From positions 1-36,985 of the forward strand of contig CAJUBC010000017.1 in the NCBI GenBank assembly GCA_910584545.1: a DNA stretch of 36,985 nt, written 5' to 3'. Source of the DNA: an uncultured Muribaculaceae bacterium (GTDB lineage Bacteria; Bacteroidota; Bacteroidia; Bacteroidales; Muribaculaceae). Every line of letters begins with the position of its first letter. Position 1 is the first letter of the stretch. Positions 28,372-36,747 of the stretch are shown here, in pieces. Under the pieces are notes generated by a model, which was given only the letters and a program-made list of their open reading frames with translations, was not told the DNA's origin and did not search any database. The position numbers and the translations under genes were made by a program.

Positions 28372-28632
28372 ATGCAAAACGCATTAACACTCCAGGGCTA
28401 TGCGCCCGCAGTCCGCGCCTCCCGCGCCCTCCGTGCCATCAACGTACGGAAAATGTGCGCCCGTGCTATCTCACTCGCACGCCGCAAGTCAGTAACCCTC
28501 GCCGTCATGAGCGCCGTCGCCCTATACGCCGGCATCGCTCTCGGATCCGAACTCTTCACCTGCTCGGCAGCCTTCGCAGCCCTCGGCTTCGTCCGCCTCG
28601 CCCTTCAGACGGAGAAAGGAGGTGAGCTATGA
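28372..28632 (+). CDS. Small two-helix membrane protein under RNA leader, copy 2
   Basis: This 86-aa protein has the Arg-rich N-terminus MQNALTLQGYAPAVRASRAL, which differs from copy 1 in residues 1-43 (RAINVRKMCARAISLARRKS), and an identical hydrophobic second half. That the N-terminus varies while the membrane hairpin is fixed suggests the first part interacts with something variable. Start abuts leader strand A'; stop overlaps the acidic gene. Function unknown, with type I toxin-like or phage-inhibitory membrane protein as speculative options. Confidence 0.7.
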   Translation: MQNALTLQGYAPAVRASRALRAINVRKMCARAISLARRKSVTLAVMSAVALYAGIALGSELFTCSAAFAALGFVRLALQTEKGGEL

Positions 28633-28957
28633 AAATCATGATGGATGGCGCGGTGATCACGGGCCGCGTGGCCGAGGGCCTTGACTCGCTGCAGATGGAC
28701 GCCTGTGCCACTCTCGATGTCATCGACCATGCCATGCGCATGATCGTCGCCGGCGGAACGGAACTGCCGGACAACCATCAGGAGACAGTCCTCATGCTGC
28801 GCGACCTCGTGATCCTCCGCTCCGACCTGGAGCTTGTCTGCGGATACAACGACCCCGAATTCGACGACGACGATTACCAGGACCTCACGATGGGGTATGA
28901 GGACGAAGAGGAAGACCTCGATGATGAAGAGTACGCACCGGATCCGGAGCAATCCGA
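28492..28957 (+). repeat. 466-bp identical direct repeat, copy 2
   Basis: Identical to 25234-25699. With the upstream copy it brackets 3.26 kb containing hicAB, both DUF5053 genes, the small ORF and one RNA leader; recombination between the copies would delete or amplify that segment. Confidence 0.9.
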
Positions 28958-29024
28958 AACCGGATCCGAACCCGACACCGGATCCGAACCCGAACCCGAA
29001 TCCGAACCCGAATCCGGCGACTGA
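28629..29024 (+). CDS. Acidic protein partner, copy 2
   Basis: Identical to copy 1 through the helical domain; only the acidic repeat tail differs (order of SEPE/PEPE units, one Asp to Glu change). Preceded by the same strong AAAGGAGGTGA (28615-28625). Ends with SEPESGD. Protein role unknown; the retained coupling of the two genes in both copies argues that they work as a pair. Confidence 0.65.
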   Translation: MKIMMDGAVITGRVAEGLDSLQMDACATLDVIDHAMRMIVAGGTELPDNHQETVLMLRDLVILRSDLELVCGYNDPEFDDDDYQDLTMGYEDEEEDLDDEEYAPDPEQSETGSEPDTGSEPEPESEPESGD

Positions 29025-29047
29025 CCGGGTCCCCGAACCATACTTCC

Positions 29048-29081
29048 GCGCCTCCGACGACACCGCCGGAGGCGCTTTCTT
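29048..29081 (+). terminator. GCGCCTCCG hairpin, cargo terminator 4
   Basis: GCGCCTCCG (29048-29056) pairs with CGGAGGCGC (29067-29075), then TTTCTTT. Ends module copy 2. Confidence 0.75.
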
Positions 29082-29367
29082 TGTAATGTTCGGGATTATC
29101 AGGCGGTTACACGTCCATACCCCTGCATATACCGCTTCTTTGACAGGCAGAATCACACACCGTCCGACAGGGCGGGTGACGGAGTCGATCTCGAGGAATA
29201 AACCCTCGATTTTTGATTTTCCGCAGCTATTTCGCTGCAAAATAGCCTGTTGACTTTTCCAACTCCTTACAAACGCGACTTTTAACGAATGGATTACGGC
29301 CCGTAAAGGCATGTTTCAGGCTAAATTCCAGCCCGTTCGACCCTGATTTGTCGCGCACCGCTCCGCA
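29082..29367. other. Intergenic region before tape measure, no gene seen
   Basis: About 290 bp without a convincing gene. It contains an intrinsic terminator: TCGAGG (29191-29196)/CCTCGA (29204-29209) followed by TTTTTGATTTT. A GCAG/CTGC-type small hairpin follows near 29222-29237. Rightward cargo transcription should therefore stop before the tape-measure gene. Confidence 0.6.
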
Positions 29368-29403
29368 CGTCTTTTTCTCTCTTCCCGGGGCGTGCTATCT
29401 TTG
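29368..29403 (+). promoter_or_regulatory. Phage late promoter P-late3, before tape measure
   Basis: CGTCTTTT at 29368-29375, exactly 20 nt, TATCTTTG at 29396-29403. Same form and spacing as P-late1 and P-late2. The start near 29410 sets the tape-measure start at 29422 rather than the GTG at 29392. It restarts structural transcription after the cargo island. Confidence 0.7.
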
Positions 29404-29421
29404 AGGAAATTTATTGCAGAA

Positions 29422-32400
29422 ATGGCGAATTACAATACAACGGCGGGCGTTACGGTGACCGTTAACGGGCGGCAGGCCCGCGACATGCTCTCCACCCTGG
29501 AGAAGGATGCCGAGCGCCTCAAGAAGCAGATCGAGGCCGCCGGAAAGGTCGGCGACAAGGCCACCATGCAGAAGCTGACCCGCGAGCTGCGTGGAGTGAA
29601 AGGCTTGATGAAACAGCTGAATGAATCGACGGCCACCGTAGAAGGAGTGCTGGACCATCTCGACAAGGCCTCTCTCAAGAATCTGAATAAAACCCTCTCC
29701 AAGCTTCAGCATCAGCTCAACGGCATGGAGCGCGGCACGAAACTGTGGGATGAACAGGCCGAGAAAATCCGCAAGGTTCAGGCCGAGATCCACAAGGTGA
29801 ACACAGCTCTCAACTCTCAGACCACCGTGTGGGACAAGCTGAAACGGGCCGCATCAATTGGTTTCGGCGGCATACTCGGCGGTGTAGCCTCAGTGACGGC
29901 CGCACTGGAGACTTCTAAGAAGGCGGTGACGGCATACGCCGACATGGACCAGGAGATGGCCAACGTCCGGAAATACACCGGTATGGACGAGGGTCAGGTG
30001 AAGGCCCTCAATGAAGAGTTCAAGAAGATCGACACGCGCACCGGACGCGAGGAACTGAACCGGCTCGCCCAGGAGGCGGGACGACTCGGCAAGACGTCGC
30101 AGGAGGATGTGCTCGGGTTCGTGAAGGCAGCCGACAAGATCAACGTCGCCCTCGACGACCTCGGGGAGGGCGCGACACTGACGCTGTCGAAGCTGACCGG
30201 CATTTTCGGCATCGAGAAGGAGTACGGCACGGAGAAATCCCTGCTGAAGGTCGGCTCGGTGATCAACGACCTCTCGCAGAACTGCTCGGCGTCGGCACCG
30301 TACCTCGCCGAGTTCGCCTCCCGCCTCGGCGGCATCGCCGCCCAGTCGAAGATCGCGGTGACCGACGTGATGGCGTTCGGCGCCGTGCTCGACTCCAACA
30401 ACCTGAACGTGGAGGCCTCGGCCACGGCGGTCGGCCAGCTGATCACGTCGATGTACACCGACACGGCGAAGATCGCCAAGGCCGCCGGAATGGATGTCGG
30501 CGAGTTCTCCAAGCTGGTCAAGACCGACATGAACGCCGCGCTGATCTCCCTGCTCGAGCACCTGAATCAGTTCGGCGGCATGGACAACCTCGCCAAGGTG
30601 TTCGAGGGGATGGGCACCGACGGAGCCCGGGCCGTCCCGGTGCTCTCCGCGCTCGCCGGACACATCGACGAGCTGAAGAACCAGCAGACCGCGGCGAACG
30701 CCGCCTTCATCGAGGGAACATCCATCGACAAGGAATTCGAGGTGCAGAACACCACCCTGCAGGCCGAGCTGGAGAAGTCGAGGAGCCGTCTCCACGAACT
30801 CGTGGTCGGTCTCGGCGAGCAACTTGTGCCGGCGGCGCGCGGCGCGATCACGGTGACAGGGCTGCTTGTGAGAATATTCGGCACGCTGATCTCCTTCGCC
30901 GGAAACAACGGCCGCGCGCTGGTGACCCTGGGAGCCGCCGTCGCCGGATACACCCTGGCCACCAAGGCCGCGGTGATCCAGGAGACCATCCACACTGCCC
31001 TGATGAAGGGGAAGGCCGTGCTGATGGCAGGATACAAGGCCGTGGTCGCGACCCTCACGGCCGCCTATCACCTGATGGCCGCCGGAGTGATGACCGTCAC
31101 CGGCAACACCGCCGGCGCGACCGCCGCCATGACGGCCTTCAACGCAGCGTGCGCCTCCAATCCCGTCGGGGCCGTCGCCATCGCGCTGCTCTCCGCGGCC
31201 GCCGCGTTCGGACTCTACACCGCGGCCGCCGGCGACTCCACCGAGCAGACGCGCATGATGGGCGACGTGGTGGAGAACGCCACAAAAAAACGGGAGGCCG
31301 AAAGGCAGGAGATCGAGGCGGTGATCATCAGGCTGAAGGACTTCAACGGCACCAAGACCGAGGAGCAGCGGCTCGTGATGCAGCTCAACTCCAAATACGG
31401 TCCCGTGCTCGGCACCTACAAGAGCGTGCGCGACTGGCTGACGGTGCTCCGGAAGCGCGGCGACGAATACTGCGACTCCGTCTACCGCCAGATCGAGGCC
31501 GAGGGAAAATTAGAGGCGGCACGGCAGCTGATAGCAATGGCCGCGCGGAGACGTGCCGAGGGGAAGGAGGCGGAGCCGAAATGGTACCAGACCTTCGACC
31601 AGATGACGACCTTCGATATGAAGAAAGGTCTCTTCCACAGCTGGAGCGAGGCGAAGAAGCTGGCCAAGGGCAATCTCGAGTACGAGGCCGAGCAGGAGGC
31701 CGCAGCGCTCGAGGCCGAGGCGAAGAGACTCTCCGACGAGGCCGCCAAGGCCGGGGTCCATGCCGCCTCGAACCTCTCGGTCCTGAATGCGACAGTCCCC
31801 GAATCCACTCCTTCCGCAGGAGGAGGGAACTCGCCGCGCACCGCGCCGGAGTCGGAGAAGGAGCGCAAGGCGCGTGAGCGCGCCGCGCGCAAGGCCGAGG
31901 CCGACAGCCGCCGCGCCGAGACAAAGGCCCGCAAGGAGTTCAAGGAGGGTCTGGACAACATCAAGGCCGAGCGCGACCGCGCCGAGACCGAGGCCATGGC
32001 CTCGAGAAAGGTCGGCCTTACCACATACCAGCAGTATCTCGACGCCCGCCGGGCGGCCGAGGTGAAGTATTACGCCGACACCGAGGCCTATTACAAAAAG
32101 AACGGGCTGGAGGAGGACGCCGATTACGCCGCGCTGATGAAGAAGAAGGAGGAGGCTGACCAGAAATGGAACGCCACCCGGCTGGCTTTGTCGCGCGACA
32201 CGATCAGGCGCGTAGCACAGGTGGAGGAGCGCGATGCCAAGGCGCGGTTCGCCGCCAAACGCTCGACGACCCTCGCCGACGAGCTCGCTCTCGAGGAGGA
32301 GCTGCTGAAGATCCGCACCAAGGCGTGGGAGGATGAGCGCTCGCTCTATGACGCCGGCTCCAAGGAATACGAGGATATCACCCGCAAGATGGATGACGCC

Positions 32401-33732
32401 CAGGAGGAGGAGAAACTGGCCCGGCAGAAGAAGCTGGCCGAGACCGCGCGGAAGTTCGAGGAGAAGTTCAACGAGATGGAGGCCGTCGACAAGCTCAAGA
32501 TCGAGCTGGCCGCCCTCGATGAGATATACCGCCAGAAATACATCTCGGAGGAGCAGTATCAGGAATGGAGCCGGAAGTTCGAGGAGGAGGCCGTGAAGTC
32601 CCTCCCGGGCGCGGATCCGGAGAACAACCGCACGAAATCGAAGGCTGCGCAGAAGAATTTCGACAGCGAGAAGAGGAAACTCGACGCGGCCCTCGCCGGC
32701 GGCATCATCGATGAGACTGTTTACGGCGAGAGACTCGCCCGCATCAAGGCCGGACTGGAGGACGCGCTGATCGCCCCGCTGAGACAGACCGGATCGGAGT
32801 GGGTCGACATGCTGGCCTCGATGTACGGCGCATGGAAAGACTTCGCCGAGGCCCTGAAGGATCCGGAGGGAGACCCGTTCGCGGCCCTCTCCGGCGCGAT
32901 CCAGGCCACGGCCGCGGTGATGAACTCAGTGATGCAGACAGTCACGCAGTTCGTCGAGGCCGAGACGCAGGTCCAGTCCGACGCAGTGAAGCAACGGTAC
33001 GACAAGGAGCTGAAGCTCGCCGAGGGGAACTCCTACAAGACGAAGCAGCTGGAGAAGCAGCGTGACCGCGAGCTCGCCAGACTCAAGGAGGAGGCCTCGC
33101 AGAAGTCCTTCGCCATGCAGGTGATCTCCACCGTGGCCCAGACGGCCGCAAATGCGGTGGCCGCTTACGGCGCCGCGCTCGAGACGGGTCCCGCAGGTCT
33201 GGTCCTGGCTCCTATCGCAGCCGCGATGGCCGTGGCCCAGGGAGCGGTGCAGATCGCCCTGCTCAAGAAACAGCAGCAGGCCGCCGCGGCCACCGGTTAC
33301 GCCGAGGGTGGATTCACCCGCCCGGGACGACGGCTCGAGCCGGCCGGCGTGGTCCATGCCGGAGAGTGGGTGGCCTCGCAGCAGCTGGTCAACAATCCCC
33401 GCACGCGTCCCATCATCGACATGCTGGAGTACGCGCAGCGTCACAACACCGTCGGCTCGCTCCGCATGGAGGACGTGTCGATGGCTGTCACGGCTCCCGT
33501 CAGGGCCGCGGCGAGCGTCTCCGAATCGGTGCGCGATGTTGCCTCTACGGCTCCCGTCAGCGTGACCGTTCCGGAATCGCCGGCCCTGACCGAGGCCATC
33601 GACAGGCTCAACAGCCGTCTCGAGCAGCCGTTCGTCACGGTGAACACCGTCACCGGAGACGCCGGCATCAAGAAGGCATACGACAATTACGACAGATTCA
33701 TCCGTAACAAATCACCCAAGACCGCAAGATGA
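29422..33732 (+). CDS. Tail tape measure protein
   Basis: The 1436-aa protein is read from ATG 29422 (MANYNTTAGVTVTVNGRQAR); codons back to GTG 29392 lie upstream of the predicted transcription start. Residues 1-150 are coiled coil. A TP901/PhageMin_Tail-type core covers about 170-480 (LAQEAGRLGKTSQEDVLGFV is typical). Hydrophobic segments at about 500-630 (VTGLLVRIFGTLISFAGNNG; AVAIALLSAAAAFGLYTAAA) fit membrane insertion during injection. Long Glu/Lys/Ala-rich helices follow, then a second hydrophobic stretch (AVAAYGAALETGPAGLVLAP), then a 'GYAEGGFT.PG' C-terminal motif of tape measures. Length implies a tail of roughly 200 nm by the usual 1.5 angstrom per residue rule. Its stop overlaps the next start in ATGA. 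Confidence 0.9.
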   Translation: MANYNTTAGVTVTVNGRQARDMLSTLEKDAERLKKQIEAAGKVGDKATMQKLTRELRGVKGLMKQLNESTATVEGVLDHLDKASLKNLNKTLSKLQHQLNGMERGTKLWDEQAEKIRKVQAEIHKVNTALNSQTTVWDKLKRAASIGFGGILGGVASVTAALETSKKAVTAYADMDQEMANVRKYTGMDEGQVKALNEEFKKIDTRTGREELNRLAQEAGRLGKTSQEDVLGFVKAADKINVALDDLGEGATLTLSKLTGIFGIEKEYGTEKSLLKVGSVINDLSQNCSASAPYLAEFASRLGGIAAQSKIAVTDVMAFGAVLDSNNLNVEASATAVGQLITSMYTDTAKIAKAAGMDVGEFSKLVKTDMNAALISLLEHLNQFGGMDNLAKVFEGMGTDGARAVPVLSALAGHIDELKNQQTAANAAFIEGTSIDKEFEVQNTTLQAELEKSRSRLHELVVGLGEQLVPAARGAITVTGLLVRIFGTLISFAGNNGRALVTLGAAVAGYTLATKAAVIQETIHTALMKGKAVLMAGYKAVVATLTAAYHLMAAGVMTVTGNTAGATAAMTAFNAACASNPVGAVAIALLSAAAAFGLYTAAAGDSTEQTRMMGDVVENATKKREAERQEIEAVIIRLKDFNGTKTEEQRLVMQLNSKYGPVLGTYKSVRDWLTVLRKRGDEYCDSVYRQIEAEGKLEAARQLIAMAARRRAEGKEAEPKWYQTFDQMTTFDMKKGLFHSWSEAKKLAKGNLEYEAEQEAAALEAEAKRLSDEAAKAGVHAASNLSVLNATVPESTPSAGGGNSPRTAPESEKERKARERAARKAEADSRRAETKARKEFKEGLDNIKAERDRAETEAMASRKVGLTTYQQYLDARRAAEVKYYADTEAYYKKNGLEEDADYAALMKKKEEADQKWNATRLALSRDTIRRVAQVEERDAKARFAAKRSTTLADELALEEELLKIRTKAWEDERSLYDAGSKEYEDITRKMDDAQEEEKLARQKKLAETARKFEEKFNEMEAVDKLKIELAALDEIYRQKYISEEQYQEWSRKFEEEAVKSLPGADPENNRTKSKAAQKNFDSEKRKLDAALAGGIIDETVYGERLARIKAGLEDALIAPLRQTGSEWVDMLASMYGAWKDFAEALKDPEGDPFAALSGAIQATAAVMNSVMQTVTQFVEAETQVQSDAVKQRYDKELKLAEGNSYKTKQLEKQRDRELARLKEEASQKSFAMQVISTVAQTAANAVAAYGAALETGPAGLVLAPIAAAMAVAQGAVQIALLKKQQQAAAATGYAEGGFTRPGRRLEPAGVVHAGEWVASQQLVNNPRTRPIIDMLEYAQRHNTVGSLRMEDVSMAVTAPVRAAASVSESVRDVASTAPVSVTVPESPALTEAIDRLNSRLEQPFVTVNTVTGDAGIKKAYDNYDRFIRNKSPKTAR

Positions 33733-35615
33733 GAATCACCATAAATGGCATGGAAGCCATCCCTAAGAAGGGCACATCGTTAGAGATAGTGCTTGAAAAT
33801 CCCATGTTCTCCGGAGCCGACGGATATTCATTCAACATCTCCTTTCCGCTCGACTGCCCGCAGAACCGCGCGATATTCGGTTTCATCGGGCGGCTCGACG
33901 CGCAGATCGAGGACCTCGAGCCGATGCCCCGGTGCGAGATCCAGGCTCCGCCGGCATCTTTCTCCGGAGCGCTGAAGATAACCGGAGTCTCCGAGACCGA
34001 GGTCACGGGTCAGTTCCTGTCCGGACGCAGCATCGCCAATGCCTCGAAGGTGTGGGATTCGACCTATGTCAACTCCATCAATCTCGGAGCGTTTCCCTCC
34101 GGCAAACCGGCGACTCCGGCTGAGGCGAGGACCGTCACCACCTCCGGAGGCCGCCGGTTCACGGCCCTCCCCTGGGTGGCATCATCCACAGCCGAGGAGC
34201 AGAACGCGTGTAAGTACGAGATTCCCTCTCCGGAGGACTTCATACTTGCGAGCGGTCTCGGGTTCGGAGAGAGCGACCGCCCGAAATACCACGTCTCCGA
34301 CGATTCGAAGTGGGAGGATGGAGTCGAAGGCGTCTCCCGGCAGATCTACCTGCTGTCGCTGGTCGAATCGATCTGCTCGGCCGTGGGGTACACACTCGAC
34401 GTTCAGACGCTCAAGACGCGCTGTCCGAAAGCGGATCAGCTGCTTGTATGCAACGCTCTTCCCGCAAGCTGGGGAGACCTCTCCATCGCACATATCCTTC
34501 CGCACTGGACCGTCGCGGAATTCTTCGAGAAGTTGGGGCTGCTCTTCGGAGGTGACTTCAAGGTCGACCATGAGCTGCGGCACATCGGATTCGAGTCCCA
34601 TGCGGCGGTGGCCGAGGCCCTTCCGGAGGAACCGGTGGAGACCGTGGTCGACGAGCATTCCGTGGAGATCGACGACGGGGAGAAGCAGTGCCCCTATCTC
34701 TATTCGAAAAATATCCGGTACAAGGAGTGCGACCATCAGATGCAGCCCTATTATTCCAATCCCGGAGCGGTGGCCGGGGACTCCTTCTTCCCGAAAAAGG
34801 AATTCACCACGGCGACCGCGCTGTGGAACTATCAGACGCTGCACGCCGGGATCCGTGCTGTCACGGCCATGGATAAGGCCGGTCTGCATCCGGAGATAAA
34901 CCATGCCGCCGACGAGGATATCTGGTACGGGCTGCGGGCGGTGTACCGCACCACATTCTATTCTATCCGGGAGGAGATCTGCCGCTCGGTGATATTCCGG
35001 GACCTCACCTCGGTCAACGAGCTGGGACCGGAGGGAGCGGACGACGGCTCCGGATCATCTGTGGAGATAGAGTTCGTTCCGGTGTGCGTGGATTATACCG
35101 TCGGGCTGATGCGCAGGATGTTCCTCCCGATATCCATGGACAAGGATGACGGCAGGGAAGAGGAGCAGGATCCGGCGGGCGAGGACGTGCTTTCGACCGT
35201 TCCTCTGAAGACCCGTTTCCAGATGTTGGCCGAGGCCGACGAGAAAGGAGGCGTTCCTGAATACTACGACCGGATCTACATCGGGTTCTGGGCCGGAAAC
35301 GGCACCATGGTTCCCGGTTCCTTCCCTGCTGTGGTCTCGAGGTTGATCGACTGGAGGGGCGACGAGCCGGAATGGATGGCCACCGGATATTCCCTCTCCC
35401 TGACAGAAGACTCCTCCATCAGGAAGGTCTCGGCGATGCCGCGGATCCGGACCGGTATCAAATACTCGTTCCGGTTCCTTTCGGACCGGATTCCGGACCC
35501 GAGGAGCGTGTTCCTGATCCACGGCAAGAGGTATCTGTGCGAGAAACTGAAGGCGACTTTCTCCGAGCGCGGCATGTCCCGTCTCATCGAGGGGGAGTTT
35601 TATCAGGTGACTTGA
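33729..35615 (+). CDS. Tail/baseplate protein after tape measure, 628 aa
   Basis: The 628-aa protein overlaps the tape measure stop in ATGA. It begins with MRITINGMEAIPKKGTSLEI and has a beta-rich N-terminus (FSFNISFPLD-type strand region with sequence SGADGYSFNISFPLDCPQNR), then alternating domains and a C-terminal beta portion ending SRLIEGEFYQVT. The gene directly after a tape measure usually encodes the distal tail or baseplate hub, and the Bacteroidales version has this size and 'kg.sleivleNp.f' start. No catalytic motif seen. It is the last structural gene; its 3' end overlaps the leftward integrase by 32 bp. Confidence 0.65.
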   Translation: MRITINGMEAIPKKGTSLEIVLENPMFSGADGYSFNISFPLDCPQNRAIFGFIGRLDAQIEDLEPMPRCEIQAPPASFSGALKITGVSETEVTGQFLSGRSIANASKVWDSTYVNSINLGAFPSGKPATPAEARTVTTSGGRRFTALPWVASSTAEEQNACKYEIPSPEDFILASGLGFGESDRPKYHVSDDSKWEDGVEGVSRQIYLLSLVESICSAVGYTLDVQTLKTRCPKADQLLVCNALPASWGDLSIAHILPHWTVAEFFEKLGLLFGGDFKVDHELRHIGFESHAAVAEALPEEPVETVVDEHSVEIDDGEKQCPYLYSKNIRYKECDHQMQPYYSNPGAVAGDSFFPKKEFTTATALWNYQTLHAGIRAVTAMDKAGLHPEINHAADEDIWYGLRAVYRTTFYSIREEICRSVIFRDLTSVNELGPEGADDGSGSSVEIEFVPVCVDYTVGLMRRMFLPISMDKDDGREEEQDPAGEDVLSTVPLKTRFQMLAEADEKGGVPEYYDRIYIGFWAGNGTMVPGSFPAVVSRLIDWRGDEPEWMATGYSLSLTEDSSIRKVSAMPRIRTGIKYSFRFLSDRIPDPRSVFLIHGKRYLCEKLKATFSERGMSRLIEGEFYQVT

Positions 35616-36747
35616 TTTTCGACTCCAGCATGTCGAAGGCGTTCTCTACGGTCTTGTCGAGCACTTTTGCATAGATCTGGGTGGTGCTGATGTTGGTATG
35701 TCCCATCGTCTTGGACACCACCTCGATCGGGACGCCGGAATTGAGGGCGTGTACGGCGTAGGAATGCCGCGCCATGTGGCTGGTGACTTTCTTCTCTATC
35801 CCGCTGCAGTCGGCCACCGCCTTCAGCCGGGAGTTGTATTGCTGGTTGGTCATCTGCGGCAGCTCGAAGTCATATTTCCTGAGGATATCCATGGCCGGAG
35901 AGAGGAGCACGATGTAGAACTCCGTGTCGGTTTTCTGTCGGCGGTCCACGAGGACATGCTTGCCGTCCCGCTCCACCACTTTCCGGTAGTCGAATTTGTT
36001 CATGTCGTTGTGTGACAGTCCGGTGTAGAACTGAAACATGAACATGTCGCGGACTTTATCAAGAGCGGCCGGAAGTATCCTGCAGTCCCTCATCAGGCCG
36101 ATCTCCCGCTCCGTGAGGAATTTGGGCACGTTCGAACGTCCGCTCTCGATCCGCATGTCGAAGTATGGATCCGAATCCACCATTTCCCTGGCGATGGCTA
36201 AATGGATATAAGCCTTGACGATCTTGTGGTATGAATGGACCGTCGACTGTTTCAGATCCCTCGAGTGCATGAACTGGTCGAAATCGAGGATATTGCGGCG
36301 GGTGAGGTCGCCGAAGGAATGGATCTTGCCGAATTTCTCCAGCATGGAGAGCGCGTTACGGTGATTGATCTTTGTCCTCGGCTTGATGTCGGATCGCTCC
36401 TCGATATACTCCTCCATGAACGTGATGAACGATCCGGAATAGTCGGCCTTGTGCAGATGGCTGTCAAGTCCCTCGAACGAGAACGCCTCTCCATCCGCGA
36501 TCGAGCGCAGGATGTAGTCTGTGATTCTCTTCTTCAGGCCGAAGATGGTCTGATTTGACAAGAACGCGTCCGGACTGTTGACCACGCCCTTCTCCCCCTT
36601 CCAGTTCTCCGGAGCGCACTGGATTCCGGTGGATATCCACTTTCTGGATCCGGCGTAAGAGACCACGATCTCCACGGTGCCCCTGCCGGTTTTCCCGCTG
36701 CGTTTCCTGCGGTCGAAAACGACCTTCAAAGACGGACTGTTTTTCAT
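35584..36747 (-). CDS. int: Tyrosine recombinase integrase, Bacteroidales type
   Basis: The 387-aa protein has an arm/core-binding N-terminus (a phage_int_SAM_5-like region at about 105-200) and a catalytic C-terminus. Catalytic residues: K272 in RRQKTDTEFYIVL, H324 and R327 in HMARHS, H350 in MGHTN, and nucleophile Y359 in TTQIYAK. At the first Arg position the sequence is YTGLSHNDM, with Ser245 in place of Arg; IntDOT of Bacteroides CTnDOT is known to have Ser here. It catalyses integration and excision. The gene is convergent with, and overlaps by 32 bp, the last tail gene. It is read from ATG at 36747, facing into the element. Confidence 0.92.
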   Translation of the reverse strand: MKNSPSLKVVFDRRKRSGKTGRGTVEIVVSYAGSRKWISTGIQCAPENWKGEKGVVNSPDAFLSNQTIFGLKKRITDYILRSIADGEAFSFEGLDSHLHKADYSGSFITFMEEYIEERSDIKPRTKINHRNALSMLEKFGKIHSFGDLTRRNILDFDQFMHSRDLKQSTVHSYHKIVKAYIHLAIAREMVDSDPYFDMRIESGRSNVPKFLTEREIGLMRDCRILPAALDKVRDMFMFQFYTGLSHNDMNKFDYRKVVERDGKHVLVDRRQKTDTEFYIVLLSPAMDILRKYDFELPQMTNQQYNSRLKAVADCSGIEKKVTSHMARHSYAVHALNSGVPIEVVSKTMGHTNISTTQIYAKVLDKTVENAFDMLESKIKSPDKTPPR

